DNA of 64,000 bases from Deinococcus aquaedulcis. GTDB taxonomy: Bacteria; Deinococcota; Deinococci; Deinococcales; Deinococcaceae. The stretch's first letter is position 1, and every line of letters begins with the position of its first letter. Of the stretch, positions 53,264-63,527 are shown one piece after another. Both the position numbers and the translations under genes were made by a program. The notes beneath the pieces were generated by a model. It saw only the letters and a list, made by a program, of their open reading frames with translations. It ran no database searches and was not told the origin of the DNA. The stretch covers positions 1-64,000 of the forward strand of contig NZ_JAHRBL010000011.1 of NCBI RefSeq assembly GCF_019693445.1, in the 5' to 3' direction.

Positions 53264-54691
53264 ATGCGCCGCCTCCCCTTGCCGCTGACCCTGCGCGCCC
53301 AGCTGGCTCTGTGGGCCGCGCTGGCCACCGGTCTGGCCGTGGCCCTGGTGGCGGGCGGGCTGTATGTGGCGGTCAGCGGCTTTCTGCGGCAAGCGCAGGC
53401 GCAGCGTCTGAACAGCGCCGTGGAAGTAGTGCAGGGCCGGGTGGAGGATCTGCTGCGTCCCCACCGCCCCGGCGAGGGCGGGCCGGACGACCTGCTGCCC
53501 TCGCTGCTGGGGGTGGCCACGGTCTCGCAGGCGGACCTGGAACGCATTGCCCGTGCGGTGGACGGCGAAGGCCTGGCCCTGCGGGTGGTGGCGCTGCAGG
53601 GGGGCGAACTGCAGGCGGTGGGCACGGCGGGCTTTCCGGCGCTTTTCCTTCAAACCCTGGCGCCGGGCCTGCACGGCACCCCGGACGGCGCGGCGCTGCT
53701 GCTGGTAAGGCCGCTGCGGGGCAACGCCCTGCTGCAGATTGCCCTGGACACCCGCGCCCTGAACGAGGCCCGGCGGGCGTTTGGGCGCGCACTGACCCTG
53801 CTGCTGCCCCTGGCCGTGGCCCTGTCGCTGCTGGTGGGCTGGCTGGTGGCGGGGCGGCTGCTGCGGCCGGTGCGGGCCCTGGAACTGGCGGCCCGGACGG
53901 TGGGGGCGGGCGGCGACCTGCGCCGGCCCCTGCCCGGGGCGGGCGAGGGCGACGAACTGGCGCGGCTGGCCCTGACCCTGCAGGGCGCCTTTGCCCGGCT
54001 GGCCGATGCCCGCGAGCGCGAACAGGGCTTCCTGCGCGCCGCCGCCCACGACCTCAGAAGCCCGCTGGCCGCCCTGACCGCCCGGGTGGAAGGCAGCCTC
54101 GCCCGCGAGCGCGACGCCGAGCGCTACCGCAGCGACCTGAAGGAAATTGGCACGGACATCGCGCGGCTCTCCACCCTGGCCAACCATCTGCTGCTGCTGG
54201 CGCGCGACCCGGCGGCCGTGCAGCGCGCGCCTGTCCCGCTGCGCGAGCTGGCTGCCGACGCTGTGGACCGCGCCCGCGAGCTGGACCCCCTGGCGGATGT
54301 GGACCTGCACGCCCCGCAGGCCGTGACCGTGCCCGGCGACCGGGTGCTGCTGGGGCAGGTCATCTGGAACCTCACCACGAATGCGGTGCGCCACGCCCCA
54401 GGCGCCACGGTCACGGTGGCGGTAGAAGCCAGGGAAGGGGGCGCCGTGGTGACCGTCACCGACGACGGCCCCGGCGTAGACGCCGCCACCCTGGCCCGGC
54501 TGGGCGAGGCGTTTTTCCGCCCCGACGCCAGCCGCAGCCTGGACACTGGCGGGCACGGCCTGGGGCTGGCGCTGGCGCGGCAGGTGGCGGCGCTGCACGG
54601 CGGCACGCTGAGCCTGCGCAGCGCGCCCGGGCAGGGTTTTTGCGCGCAGCTGCACCTGCCAGCGGCCGTGCCGGCGCGTCTGGTACCCTGA
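53264..54691 (+). CDS. Sensor histidine kinase
   Basis: 475 aa. TM1 (about 12-34), an extracytoplasmic domain of about 140 residues, TM2 (about 178-198), HAMP, then HisKA AAAHDLRSPLAAL (His about 262) and HATPase_c with NLTTNAVRH (N-box), DDGPGV (G1) and GGHGLGLALARQV (G2). All kinase motifs are intact. It pairs with the response regulator eight bases upstream. No input signal is evident from the periplasmic sequence. Confidence 0.93.
   Translation: MRRLPLPLTLRAQLALWAALATGLAVALVAGGLYVAVSGFLRQAQAQRLNSAVEVVQGRVEDLLRPHRPGEGGPDDLLPSLLGVATVSQADLERIARAVDGEGLALRVVALQGGELQAVGTAGFPALFLQTLAPGLHGTPDGAALLLVRPLRGNALLQIALDTRALNEARRAFGRALTLLLPLAVALSLLVGWLVAGRLLRPVRALELAARTVGAGGDLRRPLPGAGEGDELARLALTLQGAFARLADAREREQGFLRAAAHDLRSPLAALTARVEGSLARERDAERYRSDLKEIGTDIARLSTLANHLLLLARDPAAVQRAPVPLRELAADAVDRARELDPLADVDLHAPQAVTVPGDRVLLGQVIWNLTTNAVRHAPGATVTVAVEAREGGAVVTVTDDGPGVDAATLARLGEAFFRPDASRSLDTGGHGLGLALARQVAALHGGTLSLRSAPGQGFCAQLHLPAAVPARLVP
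54684..54689 (+). promoter_or_regulatory. -10 element (TACCCT) of the MobA-like gene
   Basis: TACCCT lies in the last codons of the histidine kinase and ends eight bases before ATG 54698, giving a leaderless internal promoter. Confidence 0.55.
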
Positions 54692-54697
54692 GCCGCA

Positions 54698-55501
54698 ATG
54701 AACATCCAAGGCGAAGCGCACTGGAGCGCGGTGGTGCTGGGCGGCGGCGATCCCGGCGACCCCTTCGCGGCGGCGCACGGCGTGAAGGTCAAGCCCCTGA
54801 TTCCGGTGGCGGGCCTGACCATGGCCGAGCGGGTGCTGCGGGCCCTGCGCGGCAGTGGGCAGGTGGCGCGCGTGGCCTACGTGGGCCCCACCACCCCCGC
54901 CCTGGACCCCTGGATTGACGAGCGGGTCACCGACCACGGCACCCTGCTGAGCAACCTTGAGGCCGGTGTGGAGGCCCTGCGCGCCGCTGGGCTGCAGCCC
55001 GGCGAGCGGGTGCTGGTGGTCACCGCCGACATTCCGCTGCTGAGCGCTGAACAGGTGCGCGACGTGCTGCGCGCGGCCCCGGACGCCGCGCTGGTGTACC
55101 CAGTGGTGCGCCGCGAGGCCTGTGAGGCGGCCTTTCCCGGCGTAAAACGCACCTACGCCCGCCTCAAAGACGGCGTGTTCACGGGCGGCAACCTCTTTCT
55201 GCTGGACCCGGCCCTGATCGGACAGTTCCTGCCCCGGCTGCGCGAGGTGCTGGCCGCCCGCAAGGCCCCGCTGCGACTGGCCGCCCTGATTGGCCCCGGC
55301 ATTCTGTTGCGGCTGGTCACCGGGCGCCTGAGCGTGGCGGCGCTGGAAGCGAAAGTTTCGGCGCTGCTGGGGGTCACGGCGCGCGCCCTGGTCACGCCGC
55401 ACGCGGCGGTGGGCACCGATGTGGACAAGGACAGCGACCTTGAACTGGTGGCCCGGCACCTGACCGGGGCGGCCAGCGATCCTGCCCCGCCGCCGGCCTG
55501 A
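54698..55501 (+). CDS. MobA-like nucleotidyltransferase family protein
   Basis: 267 aa. The N-terminal loop [28 protein letters not shown], in pieces, corresponds to the GGxxxRxxxxxK nucleotide-binding motif of NTP transferases but lacks the Arg (GGGDPGDPF). Then [16 protein letters not shown] (Asp-containing catalytic strand) and [13 protein letters not shown] are present. The protein may transfer a nucleotide to a sugar or cofactor; the substrate is unassigned. Leaderless start. Confidence 0.7.
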   Translation: MNIQGEAHWSAVVLGGGDPGDPFAAAHGVKVKPLIPVAGLTMAERVLRALRGSGQVARVAYVGPTTPALDPWIDERVTDHGTLLSNLEAGVEALRAAGLQPGERVLVVTADIPLLSAEQVRDVLRAAPDAALVYPVVRREACEAAFPGVKRTYARLKDGVFTGGNLFLLDPALIGQFLPRLREVLAARKAPLRLAALIGPGILLRLVTGRLSVAALEAKVSALLGVTARALVTPHAAVGTDVDKDSDLELVARHLTGAASDPAPPPA

Positions 55502-55584
55502 ACCGCGTTCCAATCCTGACCCAGGGGGTCGGTTTTGCGCGCCTGAACGTGAAAAACGTCCAGGCATCCTCTGGGGTTTCGCCC

Positions 55585-55613
55585 TTGCAGCGGCCCCGTG
55601 CCGTGTGCATACT
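55585..55613 (+). promoter_or_regulatory. Ferredoxin promoter
   Basis: -35 TTGCAG (55585-55590), 17-bp spacer, -10 CATACT (55608-55613), then seven bases to ATG 55621. Complete promoter of a leaderless gene. Confidence 0.7.
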
Positions 55614-55620
55614 GTCCCCC

Positions 55621-55857
55621 ATGCCTCACGTGATCGTCAGCCCCTGCATCGGTGTCAAGGACCAGGCTTGCACCGAGGTCTGCCCGGTGGAATGCATTTA
55701 CGACGGTGGTGACCAGTTTGTCATTCACCCCGACGAATGCATTGACTGCGGCGCGTGCGTGCCCGCCTGCCCGGTGAGCGCCATCTTCCCCGAAGAGGAC
55801 GTGCCCGGCGGCGAGGAAGAGTTTATCGTCAAGAACCGCGCTCACTTCGGGCTCTAA
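55621..55857 (+). CDS. 7Fe ferredoxin ([3Fe-4S][4Fe-4S])
   Basis: 78 aa. Cys at 9, 17, 21, 25, 40, 43, 46 and 50. The spacings C-x7-C-x3-C-x3-CP and C-x2-C-x2-C-x3-CP equal those of Azotobacter/Thermus 7Fe ferredoxins, where one cluster is [3Fe-4S]. It carries low-potential electrons, possibly for the many radical or reductase enzymes of the cell. ATG is set by the promoter. Confidence 0.93.
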   Translation: MPHVIVSPCIGVKDQACTEVCPVECIYDGGDQFVIHPDECIDCGACVPACPVSAIFPEEDVPGGEEEFIVKNRAHFGL

Positions 55858-55939
55858 GGCCCCCCGCCACCTGCTGGCCCTCTCCACCCGCTGGGGAGGG
55901 CCTTCGCCTTGGCCCTTGCCGCCCTGCGCCCGGCGGGGC

Positions 55940-55945
55940 TAGCAT
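55940..55945 (+). promoter_or_regulatory. -10 element (TAGCAT) of the corA leader operon
   Basis: TAGCAT puts the transcript start near 55952, about 50 bases before the leader ORF. There is no start codon 6-8 bases downstream, so this transcript has a conventional leader. Confidence 0.5.
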
Positions 55946-55990
55946 GGCAGCGCTGCGCCGGAAGTCGGCGCTGAAGCTTGTGACGAACAA

Positions 55991-56123
55991 GGGAGGTGAT
56001 GACGTGACCCCAGACCCCTTTACCCTGGACGGCGAACCGCCCAGTTTGGCCCGGCCCCTGCGAGTCTTTCTTCTGTGTCCGGAGGTCGCGTCATGCGCCG
56101 TTCCCTGTTGTGCTGCACCCTAA
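55991..56123 (+). CDS. Leader ORF of corA (56004-56123): acidic/proline-rich 39-aa peptide
   Basis: The GTG start (56004) follows GGGAGGTGAT (55991-56000), one of the best matches to the 16S anti-SD in the window. The peptide begins VTPDPFTLDGEPPSLARP and continues through RVFLLCPEV to a Cys/Ala/Pro-rich end; it has eight Pro and four acidic residues in 39, mostly alternating near the N-terminus. The TAA lies 85 bases before corA, and a 7-bp hairpin AGGGCCG/CGGCCCT (56169-56188) and SD CCGGAGG lie between. The layout and the EP/DP-rich N-terminus resemble E. coli MgtL, which senses low Mg2+. This function is inferred. Confidence 0.6.
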
Positions 56124-56208
56124 AGCCTTTCAATTGCCCCCGCAGTTTCCGGCCCCCTCTCACCCGTCAGGGCCGCCGTAACGGCCCTCTGTCGCTCCGG
56201 AGGCCCGC

Positions 56209-57144
56209 ATGCTGACGTACTACCGCAGCATCGGCGGGAAGCTCACCACGCTGGACCAGTACGTGGACGGCTGCTGGATCAACGCCGCCGACCCCACCCC
56301 CGAGGAACTGGCCCGCGTCAGCCGCGAAACCGGGCTGGAGCTGGATTACCTGAGTTACCCCCTGGACCCGGATGAGCGCTCCCGCTTTGAGCGCGAAGAT
56401 GGGCAACTCCTGATCATCATGCAGACGAGTTACCGCCTGCCCGAAGACAGCGATATCCCCTACGACACGGTGCCGCTGGGCATTCTGCATACCGACCACT
56501 GCCTGGTCACGGTGTGCGCCCTGCCGGAAAATCCGGTGGTCAAGGACGTGCTCAGCGGGCTGGTGCGCCGGGTGAGCACCGTCAAGAAAAACCGCCTGAC
56601 GCTGCAGCTGTTTCTGCGCAACGCCCAGCGCTTCCTGATTGACGTGCGGCAGATCAACAAGCGCGTGGACACCATTGAGGACAAGCTGGAAAACAGCCAG
56701 CAGAACCGCGAACTGCTGAACCTGCTGAAACTGGAAAAGAGCCTCGTGTACTTCCTGACCGGCCTGAAGGCCAACGAGGCCATGATGGAACGGGTCAAGC
56801 GCGACCGGATTTTCGAGATGTACGAAGAAGACAGTGACCTGCTGGACGACGTGCTGATCGAGAACCTGCAGGCCATTGAAATGGCCAGTATCGCCAGCAA
56901 CATTCTGACCAGCATGGCGGGCGCCTTTGCCAGCGTGATTTCCAACAACGTGAATCAGGTGGTGAAGGTGCTGACGGTGACGACCATTCTGGTGGCGATT
57001 CCCACGCTGGTGACCAGCGTTTTCGGGATGAACGTGCCCATTCCCTTCGCCGAAAATCCCAATGGCATCTGGATTGTGCTGGCCCTGGCAGTGGCCCTGG
57101 CCGGAACGCTGGCCGGCATTTTCTACCGCCTGCGCGTGCTGTGA
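56209..57144 (+). CDS. corA: CorA-family magnesium channel
   Basis: 311 aa. A large N-terminal cytoplasmic domain (about 1-245) is rich in charged helices. Two C-terminal TM helices follow, the first ending in the GMN pore signature (FGMNVPIPF, about 274-276). It is a typical CorA pentamer, conducting Mg2+ (or Co2+/Ni2+). GGAGG precedes ATG 56209. It is co-transcribed with the leader ORF upstream and the DUF4262 gene downstream. Confidence 0.93.
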   Translation: MLTYYRSIGGKLTTLDQYVDGCWINAADPTPEELARVSRETGLELDYLSYPLDPDERSRFEREDGQLLIIMQTSYRLPEDSDIPYDTVPLGILHTDHCLVTVCALPENPVVKDVLSGLVRRVSTVKKNRLTLQLFLRNAQRFLIDVRQINKRVDTIEDKLENSQQNRELLNLLKLEKSLVYFLTGLKANEAMMERVKRDRIFEMYEEDSDLLDDVLIENLQAIEMASIASNILTSMAGAFASVISNNVNQVVKVLTVTTILVAIPTLVTSVFGMNVPIPFAENPNGIWIVLALAVALAGTLAGIFYRLRVL

Positions 57145-57590
57145 GCGGCACGGAGGCTGATCCGGTCTGGGCCAGGATGCTGGCCGATGTCCGCGCCTGT
57201 GGCTGGCATGTCGTCATGGTGCCCGAGGACGCTGAGGGCCCAGCCTTGGCCTACACGGTCGGCTTGACGCAGACGTTCCGCCATCCAGAGTTGATTCTTT
57301 TCGGACTGCCGCTGCCCACCATGCAGGCCATCCTGAATCTGGCAGCGGCGCTGATTCGAGAAGGGCAGCGCTTTCCGGCCGGAACCCATTCAAAGCAACT
57401 GTTGGAGCAGACCGAAGTGCGGTTTGAGCAGGTCAATGCGCGGCACCATGATGAGTTTCTAGGGATGGCCCGGCGCTCTACGGGGAAGGTGCCGTTCGCC
57501 GCGCTGCAGATCATCTGGCCCAATCGGGCTGGACAGTTCCCCGGCCCCGGTCTGCCCGTTTCGGTGACCCGTCAACCGCTGCTTCAATGA
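57141..57590 (+). CDS. DUF4262 family protein
   Basis: 149 aa. Sequence RACGWHVVMVPEDAEGPALAYTVGLTQTFRHPELILFGL, in pieces, matches the DUF4262 opening (H-V-PED..GP.fAYTvGL). The GTG start overlaps the corA stop as GTGA, so it is translationally coupled. Function unknown. Confidence 0.8.
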   Translation: MSGTEADPVWARMLADVRACGWHVVMVPEDAEGPALAYTVGLTQTFRHPELILFGLPLPTMQAILNLAAALIREGQRFPAGTHSKQLLEQTEVRFEQVNARHHDEFLGMARRSTGKVPFAALQIIWPNRAGQFPGPGLPVSVTRQPLLQ

Positions 57591-57636
57591 AACGAACCAG
57601 AGGCTCCTGCCCCTGGCTCGCGGTGGACCGAGCGAC

Positions 57637-57996
57637 TCAGTCCTGACTGGTGACCATCAGCAGCGCGCCCAGCAAGGCCAGATTCTTCAGAAACTGCGTC
57701 TGCTGCTGCTGGCGCTCCTTGCCGGACTTGTCCCAGAAGGGGTGGCCGATGACGCTGGTGGGGATCAGGCTGGCGGCCAGGGCGGTGGCGCTGACGCGGG
57801 GGGCCAGCCCCAGGGCCAGCAGGGCGCCCGCCCCCACCATGACGCCGCTGTTGACCTTGACGGCCAGTTCGGGTTCGGGCACCTCGGCGCCGCGCGCGGC
57901 GCGCACGATGGGTTCGGGGTGCTGCAGGTGGTCCAGGCCGCTCTTGATGAAGATGCTTGCGAGCAGCGCCCGCCCGATGAATCTCGTCACGCTCAT
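57637..57996 (-). CDS. DoxX-family membrane protein
   Basis: 119 aa, with about three to four hydrophobic segments: FIGRALLASIFIKSGLDHL, VMVGAGALLALGLAP, VSATALAASLIPTSVIGHPFW and FLKNLALLGALLMV. The DoxX family includes small subunits of quinol oxidoreductases. AAAGGAGG precedes the ATG. A TACACT -10 (58026-58031) lies about 30 bases upstream. Confidence 0.85.
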   Translation of the reverse strand: MSVTRFIGRALLASIFIKSGLDHLQHPEPIVRAARGAEVPEPELAVKVNSGVMVGAGALLALGLAPRVSATALAASLIPTSVIGHPFWDKSGKERQQQQTQFLKNLALLGALLMVTSQD

Positions 57997-58025
57997 GCCT
58001 TCTGCCCTCCTTTGAACTGCCCCGG

Positions 58026-58031
58026 AGTGTA
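58026..58031 (-). promoter_or_regulatory. -10 element (TACACT) of the doxX gene
   Basis: TACACT on the minus strand lies 29 bases before ATG 57996 and allows a short leader with AAAGGAGG. Confidence 0.5.
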
Positions 58032-58055
58032 GCGCAGCCCGCCCCCGGGCGGTCT

Positions 58056-59638
<1,583 letters not shown>

Positions 59639-59645
59639 GGCTGCC

Positions 59646-59651
59646 AGTGTA
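59646..59651 (-). promoter_or_regulatory. -10 element (TACACT) of leaderless murI
   Basis: TACACT on the minus strand ends seven bases before ATG 59638. Confidence 0.7.
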
Positions 59652-59845
59652 GAAGGGCCGCCCCTCTCGCCCAAGGGGTGAGGGCTCATGCAGGGGTTTG
59701 CAAGGGGCTCGACCCCGCCTCAGCGACCCTGGGCGTGACCTCAGGGCCACTCTGGTGGGAAAGAGGAGAAGGCTCGCGGGAAACAGTGGCCCCGCCAGTT
59801 CACCTGCGCCGCCTGTGGAGTCCGGGGTGGCCCAGTCTGCCGGTC

Positions 59846-60181
59846 TCAGACTGGGCTGGGCGCCGCTGTCGCCTGGGCCTCCAGCGCCTGTTCGGCCCTC
59901 GCCCGCTGGCGGTCCAGGCTTTCCACCGCCGACACCGCCACCGCTGCCACCTGAATCAGTTCGGCGCGGTAGTCGTCCAGGCTGCGCGCGCCGCGCACGC
60001 TGGCCTGCTTGTCGCAGTGGGTCATCAGGGCTTCCAGGGCCGCGTTGTTCGCTTCACCCACCTCTTCCCCCAGCACCATCAGCCACACGGCGGGCTCCAG
60101 ATTCTGCTCGCCCCACTTGGCCTCCTGGCGCTGGCGTTCGCGCCCCACCTCGGCCAGCACCCCCGGCGTGGCCTGGGTCAT
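59846..60181 (-). CDS. MazG-like nucleotide pyrophosphohydrolase-fold protein
   Basis: 111 aa. Core helix VLGEEVGEANNAALEALM carries the EExxE-type acidic pattern, and the second helix YRAELIQVAAVAVSAVESLD its partner, as in the all-alpha NTP pyrophosphatase (MazG-like/dUTPase) family. Mg2+-binding residues are mostly present. The ATG overlaps the aminotransferase stop as ATGA, so it is the second gene of that operon. Substrate unknown, possibly a nucleotide sanitiser. Confidence 0.75.
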   Translation of the reverse strand: MTQATPGVLAEVGRERQRQEAKWGEQNLEPAVWLMVLGEEVGEANNAALEALMTHCDKQASVRGARSLDDYRAELIQVAAVAVSAVESLDRQRARAEQALEAQATAAPSPV

Positions 60182-61392
60182 GCGCCCAGCTCCTCGCGCA
60201 GCAGCCCACCCAGGGCGCGCATGCCGGTGTCAATCTGCCCGGGCGTGGCATTGGAGTAACTCAGGCGCATGGTGTTCTCGCCGCCGCCCAGCGCGTAGAA
60301 GGGGCTGCCGGGCACGTAGGCTACTTTGCGCTCCACGGCACGCGGCAGCAGGGCCCCCGTGTCCACGCCCGCCGGCAGCGTGAGCCACAGGAACATGCCG
60401 CCCTGCGGGGTGGTGTGCTCCACCTCGGCTGGAAAGTGCTCCCCAATGGCCGTCAGCATCAGCCCGGCGCGCTCGCCGTAGGCCTGGCGCACCCGCTCGA
60501 TCTGGCGGGGCAGCACCTCGTGGACCAGTTCGGCCATGATCATCTGGTTTAGCGTGGGCGTGTGCAGGTCCGAGCCCTGCTTGGCCTGAATCAGCTTGGC
60601 GATGATCGGCGCGGCGGCCTGCACCCAGGCGTCACGCAGGCCCGGGGCCAGGGTTTTGGAAAACGAGCTGGAATACACCACGTGGTTGCGGTCCGGGTCG
60701 CCGTGCAGGCGCAGGCCCAGTTCGTAGAGGCTGGGCGCCGGCTCGCCAGAAAAGCGCAGCTGGCCGTAGGGATCGTCTTCAATGACCAGCACGCCGTACT
60801 GCGCGGTCAGTTCGACGAGCCGTTGGCGGCGCTCGGCGCTGAGGGTGCGGCCCGTGGGGTTCTGGAAGTTGGGCACGGCGTACAGCAGTTTCGCCCGGCT
60901 GGTCTTCAGCACCTCTTCCAGCGCGTCCACGTCAATGCCGCCCTCATCGGTGGGCAGCTGCACGTAGCGCGGCAGGTAAGGCTGAAAAGACTGCAGCGCG
61001 CCCAGGTAGGTCGGGGCTTCGACCAGCACCACGTCGCTTTCGTCCAGCAGCACCTTGCCCAGCAGGTCCAGGCCCTGCTGGCTGCCGGTCACGATCTGCA
61101 CGTTGGCGGCCGGAATGCCCGCCTGCGCACCAATCCACTCGCGCAGCGGCGGGTGGCCTTCGGTGGTGGAGTACTGCAGCGCCGCCGCGCCGGCGCGGTC
61201 CAGCACCGCGTTCGTGGCCGCGCGCACCTCTTCTATGGGAAACAGCTCGGGCGCCGGCAAGCCGCCCGCGAACGAGATCACGTCCGGGCGCTGGGTGATT
61301 TTCAGAATCTCGCGGATGGCGCTGGCGTTCATGGTGCGGGCCCGGCGCGACAGGGCGCTGGCCGGATCAAACGCGGCGGGGGAGCGGCTCAT
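60178..61392 (-). CDS. PLP-dependent aminotransferase, LysN/Aro8-type
   Basis: 404 aa fold type I aminotransferase. The PLP Lys is in SSFSKTLAPGLR, the ligand Asp/Asn in IEDDPYGQLRF and VPNFQNPTGR, and GSQQGLDLLGKVL is the phosphate-binding area. It resembles 2-aminoadipate aminotransferases of the lysine alpha-aminoadipate pathway used in Thermus/Deinococcus; the exact substrate is not proven. The start ATG 61392 follows TAGCAT by seven bases, and an upstream ATG is inside the -10. Divergent from fba. Confidence 0.88.
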   Translation of the reverse strand: MSRSPAAFDPASALSRRARTMNASAIREILKITQRPDVISFAGGLPAPELFPIEEVRAATNAVLDRAGAAALQYSTTEGHPPLREWIGAQAGIPAANVQIVTGSQQGLDLLGKVLLDESDVVLVEAPTYLGALQSFQPYLPRYVQLPTDEGGIDVDALEEVLKTSRAKLLYAVPNFQNPTGRTLSAERRQRLVELTAQYGVLVIEDDPYGQLRFSGEPAPSLYELGLRLHGDPDRNHVVYSSSFSKTLAPGLRDAWVQAAAPIIAKLIQAKQGSDLHTPTLNQMIMAELVHEVLPRQIERVRQAYGERAGLMLTAIGEHFPAEVEHTTPQGGMFLWLTLPAGVDTGALLPRAVERKVAYVPGSPFYALGGGENTMRLSYSNATPGQIDTGMRALGGLLREELGA

Positions 61393-61399
61393 GGGGCCC

Positions 61400-61405
61400 A
61401 TGCTA
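61400..61405 (-). promoter_or_regulatory. -10 element (TAGCAT) of the leaderless aminotransferase gene
   Basis: TAGCAT on the minus strand ends seven bases before ATG 61392 and contains the rejected upstream ATG (61401). Confidence 0.65.
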
Positions 61406-61471
61406 CGCCGCCCGGCCGGCTTCCTGCCCAGTCGTGTGGACGCCCTGGCGGCACCCGGCCCCGCGAGCCGG

Positions 61472-61477
61472 TAAAGT
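61472..61477 (+). promoter_or_regulatory. -10 element (TAAAGT) of fba
   Basis: TAAAGT lies 136 bases before ATG 61614, giving a leader of about 130 bases with AAGGAGG near its end. The spacer contains no obvious structured element and no coupled upstream ORF. Confidence 0.5.
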
Positions 61478-61613
61478 GGGGTCGCTCACAGTGACCTGTG
61501 GGGCCGCTGGCCTCGCCTGCGCCCGCCCTGGCCACTGCTGAACACGCGCACGCTCTGCCCGGTTCCGGCGGCCCCCACGGCCGCCCCCCCCGCGCCCCCA
61601 AGGAGGCACTCAC

Positions 61614-62531
<918 letters not shown>

Positions 62532-62554
62532 GCCGCACCTTCTGAACCCCCCCT

Positions 62555-62593
62555 GGGCGCGCCCGCTTCCTTGACAGGGAGGCGGGCGCGCCC
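62555..62593 (+). terminator. Hairpin after fba
   Basis: A perfect 12-bp stem GGGCGCGCCCGC (62555-62566) with GCGGGCGCGCCC (62582-62593) and a 15-base loop. There is no U-tract, so termination would need another factor. Confidence 0.6.
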
Positions 62594-62675
62594 GGCTACC
62601 AACCACCTGACGGCCACCTGATGGGGGATTCATCTTTCTGCCGCCCGGCAGCGGTGAATTCTCACCCTGGGGGTC

Positions 62676-62681
62676 TATGCT
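62676..62681 (+). promoter_or_regulatory. -10 element (TATGCT) of a secreted protein gene
   Basis: TATGCT ends nine bases before ATG 62691, so any leader is only 1-3 bases. Confidence 0.5.
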
Positions 62682-62690
62682 CGCCAGTGC

Positions 62691-63425
62691 ATGACGCTGG
62701 CCCGGCTCCTCTGTGCAACTGCTCTTGTGTCTGGCCTGCTGGTGGCCGGCCACGGCTTTGGGGCGTCCTCGGCGCCCAGCCCGGCGTCGCTGTCCCCCGC
62801 GCTGCTGACCAAGCTGAGCGCGTTGCTGCCGCAAACCGCGCAGCCTGTAACCCTGCTGGAGCGGCGCGCCAGTATTTCCACGGTGCAGCTGGAGGTGCAG
62901 GTGGCCAGCGCGGGCGGCGACCCGGCGGTGCTGCGCCAGATCGCCGTGAGCGCGGCGCGCGGCATCAAGCCTGTGTACGACGAGCGCCTGAACATCTCGC
63001 GCGAGGAATTCAAGAAGTACGTGGTGTTCCAGGAAACCCTGGCCTCCACGGGCAAGAGCTTCCGGCTCGCAGTCACGCGCGACGCCACCCGCGTGACCTT
63101 TGGCGACGGCCCTTCCATGAACGGCGTGCTGCGCGGGGTCAGCATTGACCTGAAAACTGGCGAGATGCGCTCCCCGGAGGGCTTTGGCGCCCGCCCCGTG
63201 CCCGTGCCGCCCAACACCGACCCTAGCCGGGGCCTGGAGGTCAGGGCTGGCTTTCAGTGGCGGGTGTTTGGCACCAACGTCGCCCAGGGCCGGGGCTTGA
63301 ACGGCACCCTGAGCCTGCTGCAACTCAGCAGCGGGCGCATCGTGCTGGCCTACAACCGCATCAGCATGATGGACAACAAGGTGGGGGACCGCGCCGAGTT
63401 GATCGTGGACTACACCCGCCCCTGA
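62691..63425 (+). CDS. Hypothetical secreted protein
   Basis: 244 aa. A signal peptide (MTLARLLCATALVSGLLVAGHG) with Ala-rich cleavage site at about 25-30 is followed by a mature domain with VTLLERRASISTVQLEVQVASAGG and long strands, ending FNRISMM-type sequence as YNRISMMDNKVGDRAEL. No Cys in the mature part and no lipobox. Function unknown. Confidence 0.75.
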   Translation: MTLARLLCATALVSGLLVAGHGFGASSAPSPASLSPALLTKLSALLPQTAQPVTLLERRASISTVQLEVQVASAGGDPAVLRQIAVSAARGIKPVYDERLNISREEFKKYVVFQETLASTGKSFRLAVTRDATRVTFGDGPSMNGVLRGVSIDLKTGEMRSPEGFGARPVPVPPNTDPSRGLEVRAGFQWRVFGTNVAQGRGLNGTLSLLQLSSGRIVLAYNRISMMDNKVGDRAELIVDYTRP

Positions 63426-63514
63426 GGGCGAGGCCCGGGGCGGCCCTGATGCCCGGCTGACCGCAGGTCAAGGTCTCCTCACCTTCTCTTCAGGGCACGT
63501 CACGGCCCGCCCCC

Positions 63515-63520
63515 TACCCT
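63515..63520 (+). promoter_or_regulatory. -10 element (TACCCT) of the subtilase gene
   Basis: TACCCT ends seven bases before ATG 63528. Confidence 0.65.
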
Positions 63521-63527
63521 GGGCGAC

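Noticed and set aside
55946..56003. M-box riboswitch upstream of corA
   Set aside because: No M-box consensus was recognised. The leader ORF is the better-supported regulatory feature.
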